NCBI GenBank assembly: GCA_963920525.1
Contig: OY986435.1
Coordinates: forward strand, 226,809,293-226,873,292
Reading direction: 5' to 3'
From: Dichetophora obliterata
Taxonomy: Eukaryota; Arthropoda; Insecta; Diptera; Sciomyzidae
Length of the DNA: 64,000 nucleotides
Below, one piece after another: positions 11,378 through 22,329 of this stretch; position 1 is the first letter of the stretch, and the number at the start of each line of letters is the position of its first letter. The notes under the pieces are model-generated. The model was given only the letters and a program-made list of their open reading frames with translations. It was not told the origin of the DNA and made no database searches. The position numbers and the translations under genes were made by a program.

Positions 11378-11899
11378 TCAACATATCTTCAGTTAATACT
11401 TAACCTCATTGGCGTAGCAAGCGGGGAGAAAGGGGACAGTTGCCCCCCACTTTTTAAGCTAGATATACAATTTAAAAAGAAAAGCTATTCCAAATATCAG
11501 TTTTTTTGCAACGATAATATATTTGTATTATATATATTCCTCTTCTTTCTCTCTTCTTCATGTTTCATGTGAAGAAATTTGGGTGCACTTTTTTTGTACT
11601 TCCCCCCCATTTGTGCTGCACCCCCAGATGAAATTCGCTTCCGACGCGCTTGCTTAACCTTGAATAAACCAACCAACGCAACAAAGAATATTCGATCAGT
11701 TGGTAGTGTATCAATCGAAGAGTTACGAATTCGATTCTCATAGCTTACAAAGAAATATTTTAATTTTATTTTCTCTTGGTGTAACAGAAGCAAAAAGTAA
11801 CAACAACTCTAAGAAAAAGGTGTATGGAAAAAAGTGTCGTTTTTAAGATTGCACTCAAGCAAATTACAAAACGAGGCGTAAAAAACTTCGCTTCAAAAA
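11378..11899 (+). mobile_element. tRNA-derived SINE, family 1, copy b (split by a hAT MITE)
   Basis: The words ATCTTCAGTTAATACTTAA and, after the interruption, TTGGTAGTGTATCAATCG (box A-like), ACGAATTCGATTCTCAT (box B-like), GTGTCGTTTTTAAGATTGCA and CGAGGCGTAAAAAACTTCG follow the order of the 34-kb copy. A 246-base hAT-type element occupies 11407-11652. The insertion separates the SINE leader from its tRNA-like part, so the SINE was in place before the hAT copy landed. Confidence 0.65.
11407..11652. mobile_element. hAT MITE, deletion derivative of the 34471-35503 element
   Basis: CTTAACCT is duplicated perfectly at 11399-11406 and 11653-11660. Ends read CATTGGCGTAGCAAG and, from the right, CAAGCGCGTCGGAAG. 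The first ~150 bases (CAGTTGCCCCCCACTTTTT, AACGATAATAT, CCTCTTCTTTC) and the last ~70 bases (CCATTTGTGCTGC, CAGATGAAATTCGCTTCC) match the two ends of the 1033-base element at 34471, while its transposase-derived centre is missing. This is the classic internally deleted hAT structure. Confidence 0.85.
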
Positions 11900-12675
11900 T
11901 AAAATCTAATATTTAACTTTACCGCAATTCCATTTCTATCGGCAATGCTCTGTTTGAGTGTGCTCCTATCAAATTGTCAAAAATTACGGCTGCAGTTTCT
12001 TTTCAAAATTAAAAAAAATAGAAGTTCACTACTATTTCCGCAAAATTAAGGACATGTCAATTTTGGCAAAAGTGAAAATTGTTAAAAACAGGTCCTTTCT
12101 CAGTCATTTTTCATTCGGATTATGTTAACGAGATGCCATTTAAAAGATACTTCAATGAATTCTTAGAATATTTAATTCCTTTAAAACACTTGCAAGTGCT
12201 AATTTGCTAGCATCTCCCATGTAACCCTCTTATATTTTAATTTTTTATCTTAAACGAAGCTAAATTGCCTATCCAACAAATCCATTAGGATGGAAAAAGT
12301 AATGAGATATTAAAATTTCGAATTTTCTCCATCTACACTTTCGTAATCGGATATTTCTCTATACCGCTGGAAATATTTTTTTTAAATACTTTGTTAGCTT
12401 TTTTAACAACTATGTTAACAATTTATGAATTGTTGTGTATGGATCGATTTAGTGATGAAGATTTAGTGATAAGGAATGAGGTTTGCGAGGTTTAAGTAAA
12501 TTATCAGTTTTAAAAATCAAAAAACTCCAATCCATACATGCAACATCTCTAAAGTTGATAAAAAATCTACTTAATTAAATTTCCTCGTTTTTTTGAGTTT
12601 TTCCATTTCTGACTTGTTGAAGTTGACAAAATTTTACAAAAACGTTACATAAAATAATTTTATTAAAAATGCTTT

Positions 12676-13130
12676 CGGCCGTTCATGATTCAATTATATA
12701 TAAGGTTGAGTAAGCTGAGAGCACATATCTGTTGGCGAATGTCAAAAACAGCTGTTTGGTGTTGTTATCTTTTAATTTAACATTCGCTGATCCAAATTCC
12801 ATTCATCCAGCGTTTTTGTTTAAAATGGTCACTGGGCACTTTAAAAAAGGAAACGTTTTCTTTGTTCCAATAGTTTTGGTGAATCGCGTACTTTTTCGGC
12901 ATTTTGAAGCGGTAACAAAAACTCAAACTCCAAGAAAATTGTTTAAAAATTATTTTAAACACAAATTTGATATTAAAATTCAATAGTTTGACTTCTAGTC
13001 AGAAATTTTAATTTGATTGTTTACTTGCCTTTTTTGTTTTACTTTGACATTTTGCGATCCAAGTTTTGTTTTTGTATGAGAACAATTTCATGGTTACTTA
13101 ACCCTATATATAATTGAATCATGCGGCTGT
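12676..13130. mobile_element. non-autonomous TIR element (ATGATTCAATTATATATA ends)
   Basis: CGGCCGTTCATGATTCAATT continuing ATATATAAGGTTGAGTAA is mirrored by the right end, which reads AACAGCCGCATGATTCAATT then ATATATAGGGTTAAGTAA on the other strand. Arms are ~45 bases with few differences; interior 0.36 kb, AT-rich. Its long open frames (12732-12986) show no motif and I do not regard them as genes. Confidence 0.6.
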
Positions 13131-13403
13131 TAAGACCAAAAAACATAACGTTTTGATTTTAGTGACGGATAGTTTTTAGTTTTGACTTAATTTTAATGTA
13201 CTTTAATATACACTAATTATTTAAAATATTTTGGAGAAATAAGAAAAATCATTACTTAGCATTATTCTTTGGGTTTCCACTCAAGTTACAATAGTTTCAT
13301 ATTATTACAAATATTTCAGAAACAAGAGCCAATCCAGAATTTTTGCGACTTTATTTGGACATTGGGAATACGTAATTATAATAACTGCAGAGATATCCAG
13401 GAC

Positions 13404-14959
13404 CAGTTCCGTAGCCAGGGGGTTTTTGGGCTTCAAACCCCCCAGAGGATCGCAATTTTATTAAAAATTAATGCATTTAAATAAATATTTCATTGAATCA
13501 CTTTGATATGTTCTAAAAAAACTTAGCAATTCATAAACTGAAGTTGCGTATACGTGTAAAAGTCTTTGTTATGAGTTGAATCGTGTAAACAACAATAGCG
13601 AAAACCAATGTATCGTGAATTATCGGATCAAACGTGATACATTCAAAATCACCATCACTATTGTTTTCACAACCCTGGACATCGGCAGTTGTAGATGATG
13701 GTATTGATAATAACAGTGAAGCCAACAAGAATGACATACATGTCGCTCATTTACTTGAAGACAGTCATAACTGAAAAACCCGATTTTTGGGCTTATAATG
13801 CAGAATTGTTATTTATATCGTGCTTAATGTTGTGTAAAAATTTCGAGTTATTATTAAGGATATTCTATAAGGATACTTTATAAGGAGTTATGACGGTCTT
13901 CAAGTAAATAAGCGATATGTATACTGAAAAAAAACCTTCCTGATTCGAACCGCCTAAAAAGATTTTAAAGCACACTTACATACATACGGCACAAAACAAG
14001 ATTTTTATTAAATAAATTTTTCTGTCCATTGTGACTCTTTTATGGACAAAAGTTTTTTAACTCTTAACTTTTGAATTAAAGATATGAGTCTTAAACTGGT
14101 TTAGTTTTTGAGGAATGTTTGAAGTAATTCATGAGTTATAAACAGTTTACTTACATTTTTCAGAATTCTGACACAAGGAAAAGTTTTAAGTCAATCGTTT
14201 AAGTAATTTTATAAATTTTTATTTTTTAAAATTCATTAAGTTTATCTTAAAGTTTTTCTATCTTTACAATTTTATTTATTTGGGAGAAATGAGATACCGT
14301 TCTCATCCTTAAAATTTCTTAAAATATACCTCCGTAATTCACTTGGCGAGAACCATTTCAATGGATGTGCATACAGGACGTGTTGGTATAATTTGCAGAA
14401 AAAGCAGACTTTGTTTTTATAATTTTTTTATTTTATTTCCATATAAAAATTTTCAAAATTCAAATAACTTAATTTCTATTTTTTTATTTCTTACAAAATT
14501 TGTTCAGTCGGTGTTTATTTTATTTCTAATATGTTAGCTGTAATTTGTTTAAATTTAAGAAATTCTGGCCACGAATGCAAGCACTCAAAACCTTTCCAAC
14601 GATATCTTGAAAGTAAGGATCGCATTAGAAATAATAAAGTTACGTACTTCAATTTAGCGAAATAAGATTAAAAAAAAAAAATAAAAAAAGGCACGAAAAA
14701 CAGCACTATCTTTAATACCATTGCAAAACATTAAAATTTTTTGATGCAGATTGAAAGAGCCTTTTCGGCCTTTAGTGTTTGGCAGTTTATTTGTTTTACT
14801 ACTAACCAATATTTACGAGAAACATGATTTTTGAAAGTTTTTGCAAAATGTTTTAGCTCACTGATCAAAATCTTGTATATTTTTATATTTCAATTTTTTA
14901 ATTTTGAATAAAAAATTTTCATCAAAACCCCTCATGAGTAAGTCCTAGCTACGGCCCTG
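13404..14959. mobile_element. 1.56-kb hAT-type element (CAGGGCCGTAGC ends)
   Basis: Left end CAGTTCCGTAGCCAGGGGG, right end on the other strand CAGGGCCGTAGCTAGG. Flanks TCCAGGAC (13396-13403) and CCCAGGAC (14960-14967) agree in 7 of 8 bases, a decayed 8-bp duplication. Such CAGGGCCGTAGC termini and 8-bp sites fit hAT. Interior is AT-rich with no credible transposase, and holds a nested hairpin at 13735-13922. Confidence 0.75.
13735..13922. mobile_element. hairpin MITE
   Basis: TACATGTCGCTCATTTACTT continuing GAAGACAGTCATAACT is mirrored at 13886-13922 (AGTTATGACGGTCTTCAAGT, AAATAAGCGATATGTAT). Arms ~37 bases, about 4 mismatches, ~115-base loop. Confidence 0.65.
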
Positions 14960-15137
14960 CCCAGGACAACACTCACTTTCGTTTCTTTTATGTTTAGCTG
15001 TGTTATCTGTCATTTAGTCTCTACGGGTTTTATTATTTTTCATTTTTTTTTTCTATATCTTTCTATTTTCATTAGAAATGTAAAGTTTTATTTTAAAATG
15101 AGCTCATAAAAAAAAGTTGAACCTAAAAAACTATTTG

Positions 15138-15575
15138 GCATGGCAGAACTAGAGAAGGTAGATACATTTCAGATTGCGTGCTCTTTCTCATATCCAAAAT
15201 TGTCAAAGACAGCGAATGAGAACAAAAAAAAAAAAAATCAATGGCCGCATTCAGCGGAGTCCAGACTTGGTAACATACTGTTGTGTTAAAATTCTCTGAA
15301 ACACTAATACAATGCTGCACATTTTAGTGAGAAACCTTTTCATTTAAATTATTTACATAATTAAAAAAATTATACTAATTAAATTATATAATTTTCAACT
15401 TTTCTATGGTTCTGTTATGATAGCGATAACAGTTCACAACTGTTGACACAACTGAATGCGGCCAATTTTCGCTTTCTCATCGGTTTCAGATTTTCTATAA
15501 GCTGTAAACTTTGTTTCGACAGTTTCCGCAGTCTGTCTCTCCAAAATGCATCTACCTTCTCTAATTTTACTATGC
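15138..15575. mobile_element. non-autonomous TIR element (AGAGAAGGTAGAT ends)
   Basis: GCATGGCAGAACTAGAGAAG then GTAGATACATTT at the left is matched by GCATAGTAAAATTAGAGAAG then GTAGATGCATTT read from the right. An inner inverted pair, TGGCCGCATTCAG near 15242 and CTGAATGCGGCCA near 15453, extends the pairing. Length ~440 bases, no coding capacity. Confidence 0.65.
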
Positions 15576-15850
15576 GATCTCATCATTTCAGCCCTTTGAA
15601 ACCCTTGTGACTGAACTCATCAATTGCTATGTATGAAAGCAATTGATAGATTTTCAAGAATCTTGAAAACATGGAAATTTTAGCCCTCTAAGGTAGGGGT
15701 GGGCAATCCGCCCATAGGAGTTTTTCACCCCTATAAATTTTTTGTTTGCCCGCAGTTGGCTACATGGGTTTATATGGATTCATATACTTGATGAATTCAG
15801 AGGTAAAGGAAACGAGAAACTTGCCCAAAGTGAATAAGAACAATCGTAAA

Positions 15851-16995
15851 GCGCCTGCTACACGCTCAATATATATTGATCAATATGGGCATTTCCACCA
15901 AAAGGTCTACCGCGACTGAAAAATAAAATGTTACTGAAAATTTTTTTAAACCTTCATAACAGAGAAAAATTTTTAAATTTATATTGTGAGAGTACTGAGG
16001 GCTGATCCCAATTTGAATTTTGAAAAAAATGGCAACAAACAGGATGAATGGCAACAAGAGTAGAAAAATGGTGATAAAAGTGGAAAAATTTTAACAAAAG
16101 TAGGAATTTTATAAGCATAATAAATACTTGTATAATACAAAGTTTAATTCAATTTTTTTCAGATTTCAATTTTTACTGACCTGAATTACACTTTATATGA
16201 TTTTTAAAGTTGAATTAAATAAATAAAACTATAAAAAATTTTTACTTCTTTGAAGGGAAAAATCTGTATCGCAACGTATGTCTCGTAACGTATTATGTTA
16301 TGGCTTGTATAGAAATAACTAAAAACGAATTTTCAACAAAAGAATTATGAATATATAGCAACATCATTCCAGAAAACATTAAAATATTTTTAATAAAAAA
16401 ACGCGTGCATACTTCCCAGATTTTTTGAATATATTAATGCAGAGAAAAACCACTGATTGCTTATATCTTTGCACAATACTTTCGATCGCTTTCACCTTTT
16501 ACACTAAATTTAGTACTACTAGAATGCTATCCAAAAATTAAAACAGGACAAAAAAAGTTTAAATATTTCTTTACTTTTTTTTTAATTTTTAACAACAAAA
16601 AAGGCGTACGAACGTTACGTGCGTGACTATGGAAATGCCCATATACAGTATCGTGATACTTATTAAACGTGTAGCATGCAATATTGGCGGATCGTTAACC
16701 ATATCACAAATTATTAAACTGTCAATATATATTGAATGTGTAGCATATTTTGTGTCATCAATACGCGATACGGCAGCAGGCGGTAAAATTAAAGTTAGTG
16801 GTATTCACGATTCAGTGCACTTGCCTGTGCAGTTGAGGATTTGTGCAGTTAGGTTTTTGTGAACATACTAAGAAAAAATGTATGAATACTGACGCGATAA
16901 ATATTGAACGTGTGGCATTCAAACGCGATCCCACAATTCATGAATTTTTATAGCGATCCAAGCATCATAATAAATATTGAACGTGTAGCAGGCGC
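15851..16995. mobile_element. 1.15-kb TIR element with subterminal GAACGTGTAGCA motifs
   Basis: The left end GCGCCTGCTACACGCTCAAT is mirrored on the right (GCGCCTGCTACACGTTCAAT). The right 350 bases hold further same-orientation copies of the end motif: AAACGTGTAGCATG near 16657, ATTGAATGTGTAGCAT near 16731, ATTGAACGTGTGGCAT near 16901 and ATTGAACGTGTAGCAG near 16977. Repeated subterminal motifs are typical binding sites of a transposase. No clear target duplication and no transposase. Confidence 0.65.
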
Positions 16996-17855
16996 CTAAG
17001 AAATAGCGTAATTTAGATCGTGAGAGTCTGCGTTTACAAAAGTCATAATTGAGCTCATTAATGTATACAAGCTTACCACATTTTCATTACTAAATACTTA
17101 ATAGATTTTTTGCTAAATATTTACCTTATAGTTAACAGATAGTATGTAAAATAAAATTGAGTTTAATAAAACTATGGTTTCAAAATTGTCTTTTACCTAC
17201 TCTAACATTTTTAATTTACTTCAAGTAAATCCGTGATATCACAATAAATAAGATAGTAGATATGTACATATTATGTATATATTAAAGAAATTTACTGTAA
17301 AGACGCGGCTTAAAATATGAAAATTATTTTGATTTTAATTATGAGCTATTCAAATCAAGTTATTTTTGAAGAAGCATCAACAACAACAAAAAGAACCACA
17401 AAAACAACTCTGTTTAGAGTCAAACACACTTCAGACTAGACTGTTTCGGAAGGAGCTACCCTTTCCATCTTAAGTAGTCTTGAGTGGTAAGGCTCTGACC
17501 CAACCACGGTTAAAGTTTTATATGGCAGACACATGTGAAAAATAGCCCCATACAAACTGCGCTGTAAGACGTAATTGTATATCAAAGCAACATCGCTTTT
17601 TGTGCCTATGTCAAAAAAAACCCTTTTAAGTAACAATACTCTTAATATGCAGAATATTCAATACTTGCTTTTCACAACATCATGCTCTCACTCTCAAGCT
17701 TGGTTTTCACTTTGTAATTTTTATGACGATACAAAAGTTTATCACCTGAAATATTAGCTCTTTTTAATAATATAATTGTTTTTTATTTTCCAAGACTGCC
17801 AAAGTTAGAAAAAATGTCAACATGTTGCTATTTTCAATTTGATTGACAACAACTG

Positions 17856-18942
17856 CACGCAGAGAAAAATCATAGTTGCAAACACCATGTTTTAAGAGGA
17901 TCATAGTATGATTCGGATTATGATTGTTGCTAACATGTTCTTAAACATATAATTTTTTTCTTTGATCATGATAAAATGATTAAAACAACCATATTTAGAA
18001 AAGGAACTTTTTTGTAGGAACCAAAATATTATTGAAACAATCATTATTCTCTTATTGGGTCAAAAATAGAATGATTGCAACAACTATACTATGAATTTAT
18101 TTTTAGGATCCAGAATATTATTGAAAAAATAATTTTATGTTTTTTTTTTATTTTTATGCACTCCAATTTCCAAAGCTATTAAATTAAAATATCTCCAAGG
18201 GTTTGCCATTAACTAGGCTGAACAGCGCCCGAGCTGGGGTTTGAACCGCGGCATTTTCGCTTACGAGCCACGCACACTACCAGTAAGCCACAGCCGCTAC
18301 TACCGCTCGCCTGACTAATGCCATTCATAAACATGGTACATTAAGTGCATTGTCACAAAAATAGCAATATTTGTGATAAACAACATATGGTCAGAATTGC
18401 GAAATATGTTTACGGTAAAAAGAAACATGTTTGCTACAATTAAAGTCGAAAATGTCACTTTTATGTGTGTTGTTTTTAGGATCAGGCGATTTAAAACAAA
18501 ACACAACAATTGAACAGTTGACAAACGAAACAGCACATAGCCAGGAATCGATAAAACTTATTGTGTCTGAATGAAGTGAAAGTTTTTCCTACAAACTGTT
18601 CAGACACAATAAATTCTTTCGATTTTTGGTTATGTTCTGCTTCGTTTGCAAACAAGCAAAGAATAGTTTAGACAAACATTTAAAATTCTTATATGTTTGT
18701 CTCTATAATAATATTCACATTTATCATGATTGACAGAACTACAACTTTTTTGTTGCAACTAATAGTCGAGGCAATCATAGTATGTAACGATTTCAATGAT
18801 GTTATGATTTCAACTATTATATTATTTTTGGTACCATATTAGTTAATAATTACTTTATTAAGACAAAAATTTGTGTTTGCAGAAATAATACAAAAATTTT
18901 AGTAAAAAATATATTATTGCAGTAATGTCTTTTCTCTGCGTG
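17856..18942. mobile_element. 1.09-kb inverted-repeat element (CACGCAGAGAAAA ends)
   Basis: Both ends start CACGCAGAGAAAA reading inward. Further in, GAATCGATAAAACTTATTGT-GTCTGAA (18547 on) pairs with TTCAGACACAATAAATTCTT-TCGATTT (18599 on), forming a strong central stem with ACGAAACAGCACATAGCC paired to GGTTATGTTCTGCTTCGT. Words such as ATCATAGTATGATT, GATTGTTGC and ATATTATTGAAA recur in the flanking arms. A SINE (18137-18311) has inserted in the left arm. No transposase. Confidence 0.6.
18137..18311 (-). mobile_element. tRNA-derived SINE, family 2
   Basis: On the minus strand GGCGAGCGGTAGTAGCGGCT is followed by box A-like TGGCTTACTGGTAGTGTGCG and box B-like GCGGTTCAAACCCC, then a short unique body and an A-rich tail (AAAAATAAAAAAAAAACAT on that strand). 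The layout is that of a tRNA head with A tail; the distance between the two boxes is compatible with a tRNA pseudogene or SINE. Different in sequence from the SINE family at 8.7, 11.5, 34.2 and 37.7 kb. Confidence 0.7.
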
Positions 18943-19208
18943 TGGCCACTGAAAATGACATAGTGAAAACCAAGCATCAAACTTTATAATAAGCTACGTT
19001 CTTAATTCTCTTACAGTTTTCCGTTTAATTTGCACTCTGCTTGTCCAGAAAGCATTTTTTCTCAAATCTGTAGTAATAAACCCAAAATCAGAAATACATT
19101 TTATAAAGGGTCCGCCAAATAACTTTTTTTTTTTGAAAATTCTATAAAAAAAAACTGCTGGATATTTTCTCAAATTTCTTTTTTTATTTGAAAGTACAAT
19201 CCTTCCGG

Positions 19209-20803
19209 TTAATAATGAAAAAAAATTATATTCAAATGGCTGCCTCGGCTGATCATGCAGTAGCCTACACGATCGGTCCAATTTTTAAGCACATTATCGA
19301 TTGTGTGCAGCTGTATTTCTCCAATGGCTTCACGAATATTGTCCTTTAAAGCGTCAATTGTCTCTGGCTTGTCGGCGTAACACTAATCTTTGAGGGCAAC
19401 CCACAAATAATAGTCCAACGGTGTCAAATCGCAGCTCCGAGGTGGCCAAACGACACCAGCTCTGCGGCTGATAATGCGATCTTCAAAAACAGGGCGCAAA
19501 ACATCCAGTGTAGCTTCGGCTGTGTGGCACGTAGCGCCGTCCTGTTGAAACCAAATGTTGCCAATATCCTCCTCTTCAATTTTTGTGAACAAAAATTCGT
19601 TCAACATGGCCCAATAACGAGCGCCATTAACTGTAACGGCCACTCCTTGCTCATTTTCGAAGAAAAATGGCCTAATTATGCCTCTGGACGAAAATCCGCA
19701 CCAAACAGTGCCTTCCCAATGTGCACAAAAACGGATGCGGATCCGTTACGAACCCGTTACGAGTCCGTCAGTACGCACTGCGCTTTCTTATGTTTCGACG
19801 GACCCGTTATGAACCCGTTACGAATCCGCCAAAAGAGTCTGAAACGCATTCGTATATGAAGTCCGAAACGGATTCGTATCTGAAGTCCGTTACGGATTCG
19901 TATCTGAAGTCCGTTACGGATTCGTTCCTGAAGTCCGTTCTGAGTCCGAGGCGGATCCGAAAAAATGAAAAAAGCAATTCGTATTTTTGAGAGGAGTCTT
20001 ATGTTTCGACGAACCCGTTACGAACCCGTAACGAATCCTTCAAAAATATTTCCACAACGTTAACATAAAAGACAGTCTTAAATTTGTTTTACAATTTCTT
20101 ATTTTATTTACAGTAGATTAGGGATACGAAATACAATTGTGTACTTATTTTTGTTGTTATTTTTATTTTTATTATACATTGATATAATTTTTAATTTCCT
20201 TCTTTAAAATGTAATATGTAGAATGTAAGAACTGAATTAGCAAAAAAATAAAAAAATGTTGAACATACATAAACATTATTGTCCCTTTTTGAATAAGAAC
20301 TTTTTTTAAAAAACGAGTCCGTTGCGAGTTCGCATTATTTAAAAAAAAAGAGTCTGAAACGGATTCGTATGTGAAGTCCGAAATGGATTCGTATCTGAAG
20401 TCCGAAACGGATTCGTATCTGAAGTCCGAAACGGATTCGTATCTGAAGTCCGAAACGGATTCGTGACTGAAGTCCGTAACGGAGAGAGGAATTTCATACG
20501 AAAAAGGATCCGTTCCGGATACGAAACGCAATCCGTTTCAGACAAAATGTACGAAGAAGTGAGTTCGTTACGGATTCGTAACGGATCCGTTTGGCACACT
20601 GGGTTGTTTGGGGTACAGCGGCTTTTTAATGTATGCGTGCAGGTTTTTTGTGCCCCAAATGTGACAATTTTGCTTGTTTACATACCCGCCAAGATCAAAA
20701 TGAGCTTCATCTGAAAAGATGATTTTTTTGGCAAAATCGGCATCTTCTGCATCAAAGTAATGTCGCAATATTTCCCGCGTTGTTCAAGCGTATACACAAC
20801 CAT
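19209..20803 (-). pseudogene. mariner transposase, deleted and interrupted
   Basis: The putative start is the ATG at 20803-20801 (MVVYTLEQRGKY), which after a dozen residues jumps frame into the catalytic half (FAKKIIFSDEAHFDLGG), so the helix-turn-helix domains are missing. The frame is then cut at KPLYPKQ by the 19715-20603 insertion and resumes at TVWCGF, running through WFQQDGATCHTAEATL and WPPRSCDLTPLDYYLW to the C-terminus GYCMISRGSHLN...FHY and stop at 19209. The second and third catalytic aspartates are 36 residues apart by my count. A TAG replaces the lysine in ALKDKCYADK. The protein is dead. High confidence in family; DDD subfamily not fixed. Confidence 0.9.
19715..20603. mobile_element. 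nested element with 24-bp repeat arrays and CCCAGTGTGCC ends
   Basis: Boundaries are set by the broken mariner reading frame. The right end, read inward, is CCCAGTGTGCCAAACGGATC; the left end CCCAATGTGCACAAAAACGG then ATGCGGATCCGTTACGAA. The flanks show only TT on both sides (19713-19714, 20604-20605), i.e. a 2-base duplication. Inside are two arrays in the same orientation of an exact 24-base unit GAAGTCCGAAACGGATTCGT-ATCT: units starting 19834, 19858, 19882, 19906, 19930 and 20349, 20373, 20397, 20421, 20445, 20469. A ~48-base block with TCTTATGTTTCGACG is also directly duplicated (19788 and 19998). No transposase. Short TIRs with subterminal repeats would fit a CACTA-like (CMC) non-autonomous element, but this is a guess. 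Confidence 0.75.
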
Positions 20804-21101
20804 ATTCGTTCAGCAGAAGGATTAAACTAATTATCTGTCAAATCAGACATGAGCTAAGTGTTACCATTCACGAAATAAACACTAGTTGAAAAAAAAAACG
20901 TTAGATGGCGGACCCTGTATCAAACCTTTTGTGAAATTTTGCTATGGAAAGACTGTTTAAGAAAAATCAAACAGTCACAAATGATGAAATCTGAAAAATT
21001 AAATTATTTTTTAAACATATTTGGATCAAACTTTTTTATAATTTCTGATGACTGTTTTAGTTATTGCAGTTCCAATCGCTTTTCCATTAAAAATTTTTAG
21101 T

Positions 21102-21800
21102 TCAAAAAATCCCACACAAGGTGGGAATTTCTAATTTATTTCTGATTTGAGTTTTATTAATGTTTATTTGTGAAAAAATACGTTCTACATTTGCTGTTGC
21201 TGCAGGTATCGTTAAAACAACATAAACTTGTTTTGTAAGTAATGGAAAGACTTCGGAATTATCTCCACGTTTATGATCAAAAATTGCTTTCCAAAAAGTT
21301 TCAATATTATTTTCATTAAGTAAATTCAAATCACTGAAATTAATGTGGCGCAACTCATCGTCACTTTCTTGTAAATTTTCTCAATGGATGACATTAGGTA
21401 GAAAAATACATAAATTGAAAATAGTAAAATCTTGCCTTTTTAAAATTTTCGTTGGTGCTAAAAGTTCGACACATTTTAGAAAATCATTCCCAAAATCAAA
21501 CCTTTGTAATAAACAATTGCAAAGCTCAACATAAAATTTTAAGCAATGTTCTCTAAAATCCATTTCATCTGACTCGAAAATTTTTTCGTAGAGCTTAAAG
21601 ACGAATATACCTCGACTCCTAAATAATTGTCTTTAGGATTTTTTAAGAACTTGAAATCATTTACATCAATTTCTTTGTAGTTTTCAAAGCATATGTATTC
21701 ATATATATATTGACCGTCAAGACTTGACGAATGAAAATCGAGACAAAATAACAGAAACAACGAATGCAACAATAATAGCAACTGCGCTACCACTTCATAA
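21102..21800 (-). pseudogene. hAT transposase fragment (C-terminal dimerisation region)
   Basis: The minus-strand frame ends with FPLLTKQVYVVLTIPAATAN followed by VERIFSQININKTQIRNKL: the hAT C-terminal signature in which leucine/proline-rich hydrophobic segments lead to an A-x-VER-x-FS motif. Upstream, in other frames, fragments such as CLKFYVELCNCLLQRFDFGN continue the same domain, so the copy is frameshifted several times. A hAT-like end, CAGTGTTACCATATGG on the minus strand, lies near 22011, which would be the 5' terminus; I did not find its partner. Not functional. Confidence 0.8.
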
Positions 21801-22329
21801 AGAAATTTTTGAAAGGGCGTGAAAAGTAGTATTTAAATGAATAGCAGCTTCAAATGTTACTTATAATTTTGTAGTAACATACAATTTGTTTTAAACTTGA
21901 AAAACTATGTAAAATAAAAAAAACTCTATTTTATAGACAAAAACTGGAAAACTGTCTACCCTCTCAAAAAACTGCCAACAAAAAGTTTTATCTGACCATA
22001 TGGTAACACTGATCACAAAACACAATTATTTTAATTTATTGATTTGTTTGTTAACATTTTAGTTTGTCACAAAATGAGAAGATTGCTCTCAATTGAGAAC
22101 ATTAAAATTTTAAATAGCTTTGTAGGAGGTTTACAGAAGGTTTGTTCCTATTTTTAAATTCTCTCATTTGTGAAGCTGTTACAAGAGGATTTTTTCGTTA
22201 TTGAACGTTTATGAATAACGTTTTTAGGCATGTGTCTTACAAAGGGCTTACAAAAGGTTTGTAACATTTTATGAATACGGCTGTTAGTTTTTAAGTATAA
22301 CATTTAAATGTTATTTCTTCTTTTTTTTA

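Larger units (their letters stand above)
19106..20917 (-). mobile_element. mariner-type element with complete ends, interrupted
   Basis: The ends read AAGGGTCCGCCAAATAAC (left) and CAGGGTCCGCCATCTAAC (right, other strand), each next to TA: the expected mariner TIRs and TA target. Without the nested 889-base element (19715-20603) it is ~0.92 kb, shorter than the ~1.3 kb usual for the group, because the region encoding the N-terminal DNA-binding half is deleted. The coding strand is minus. Confidence 0.9.

Noticed and set aside
12732..12986. Overlapping open frames on both strands
   Set aside because: They lie inside a non-autonomous TIR element, are AT-driven and have no protein motif.
18220..18311. 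tRNA gene on the minus strand
   Set aside because: Tail and box spacing fit a SINE head; I could not draw a convincing cloverleaf with an anticodon.
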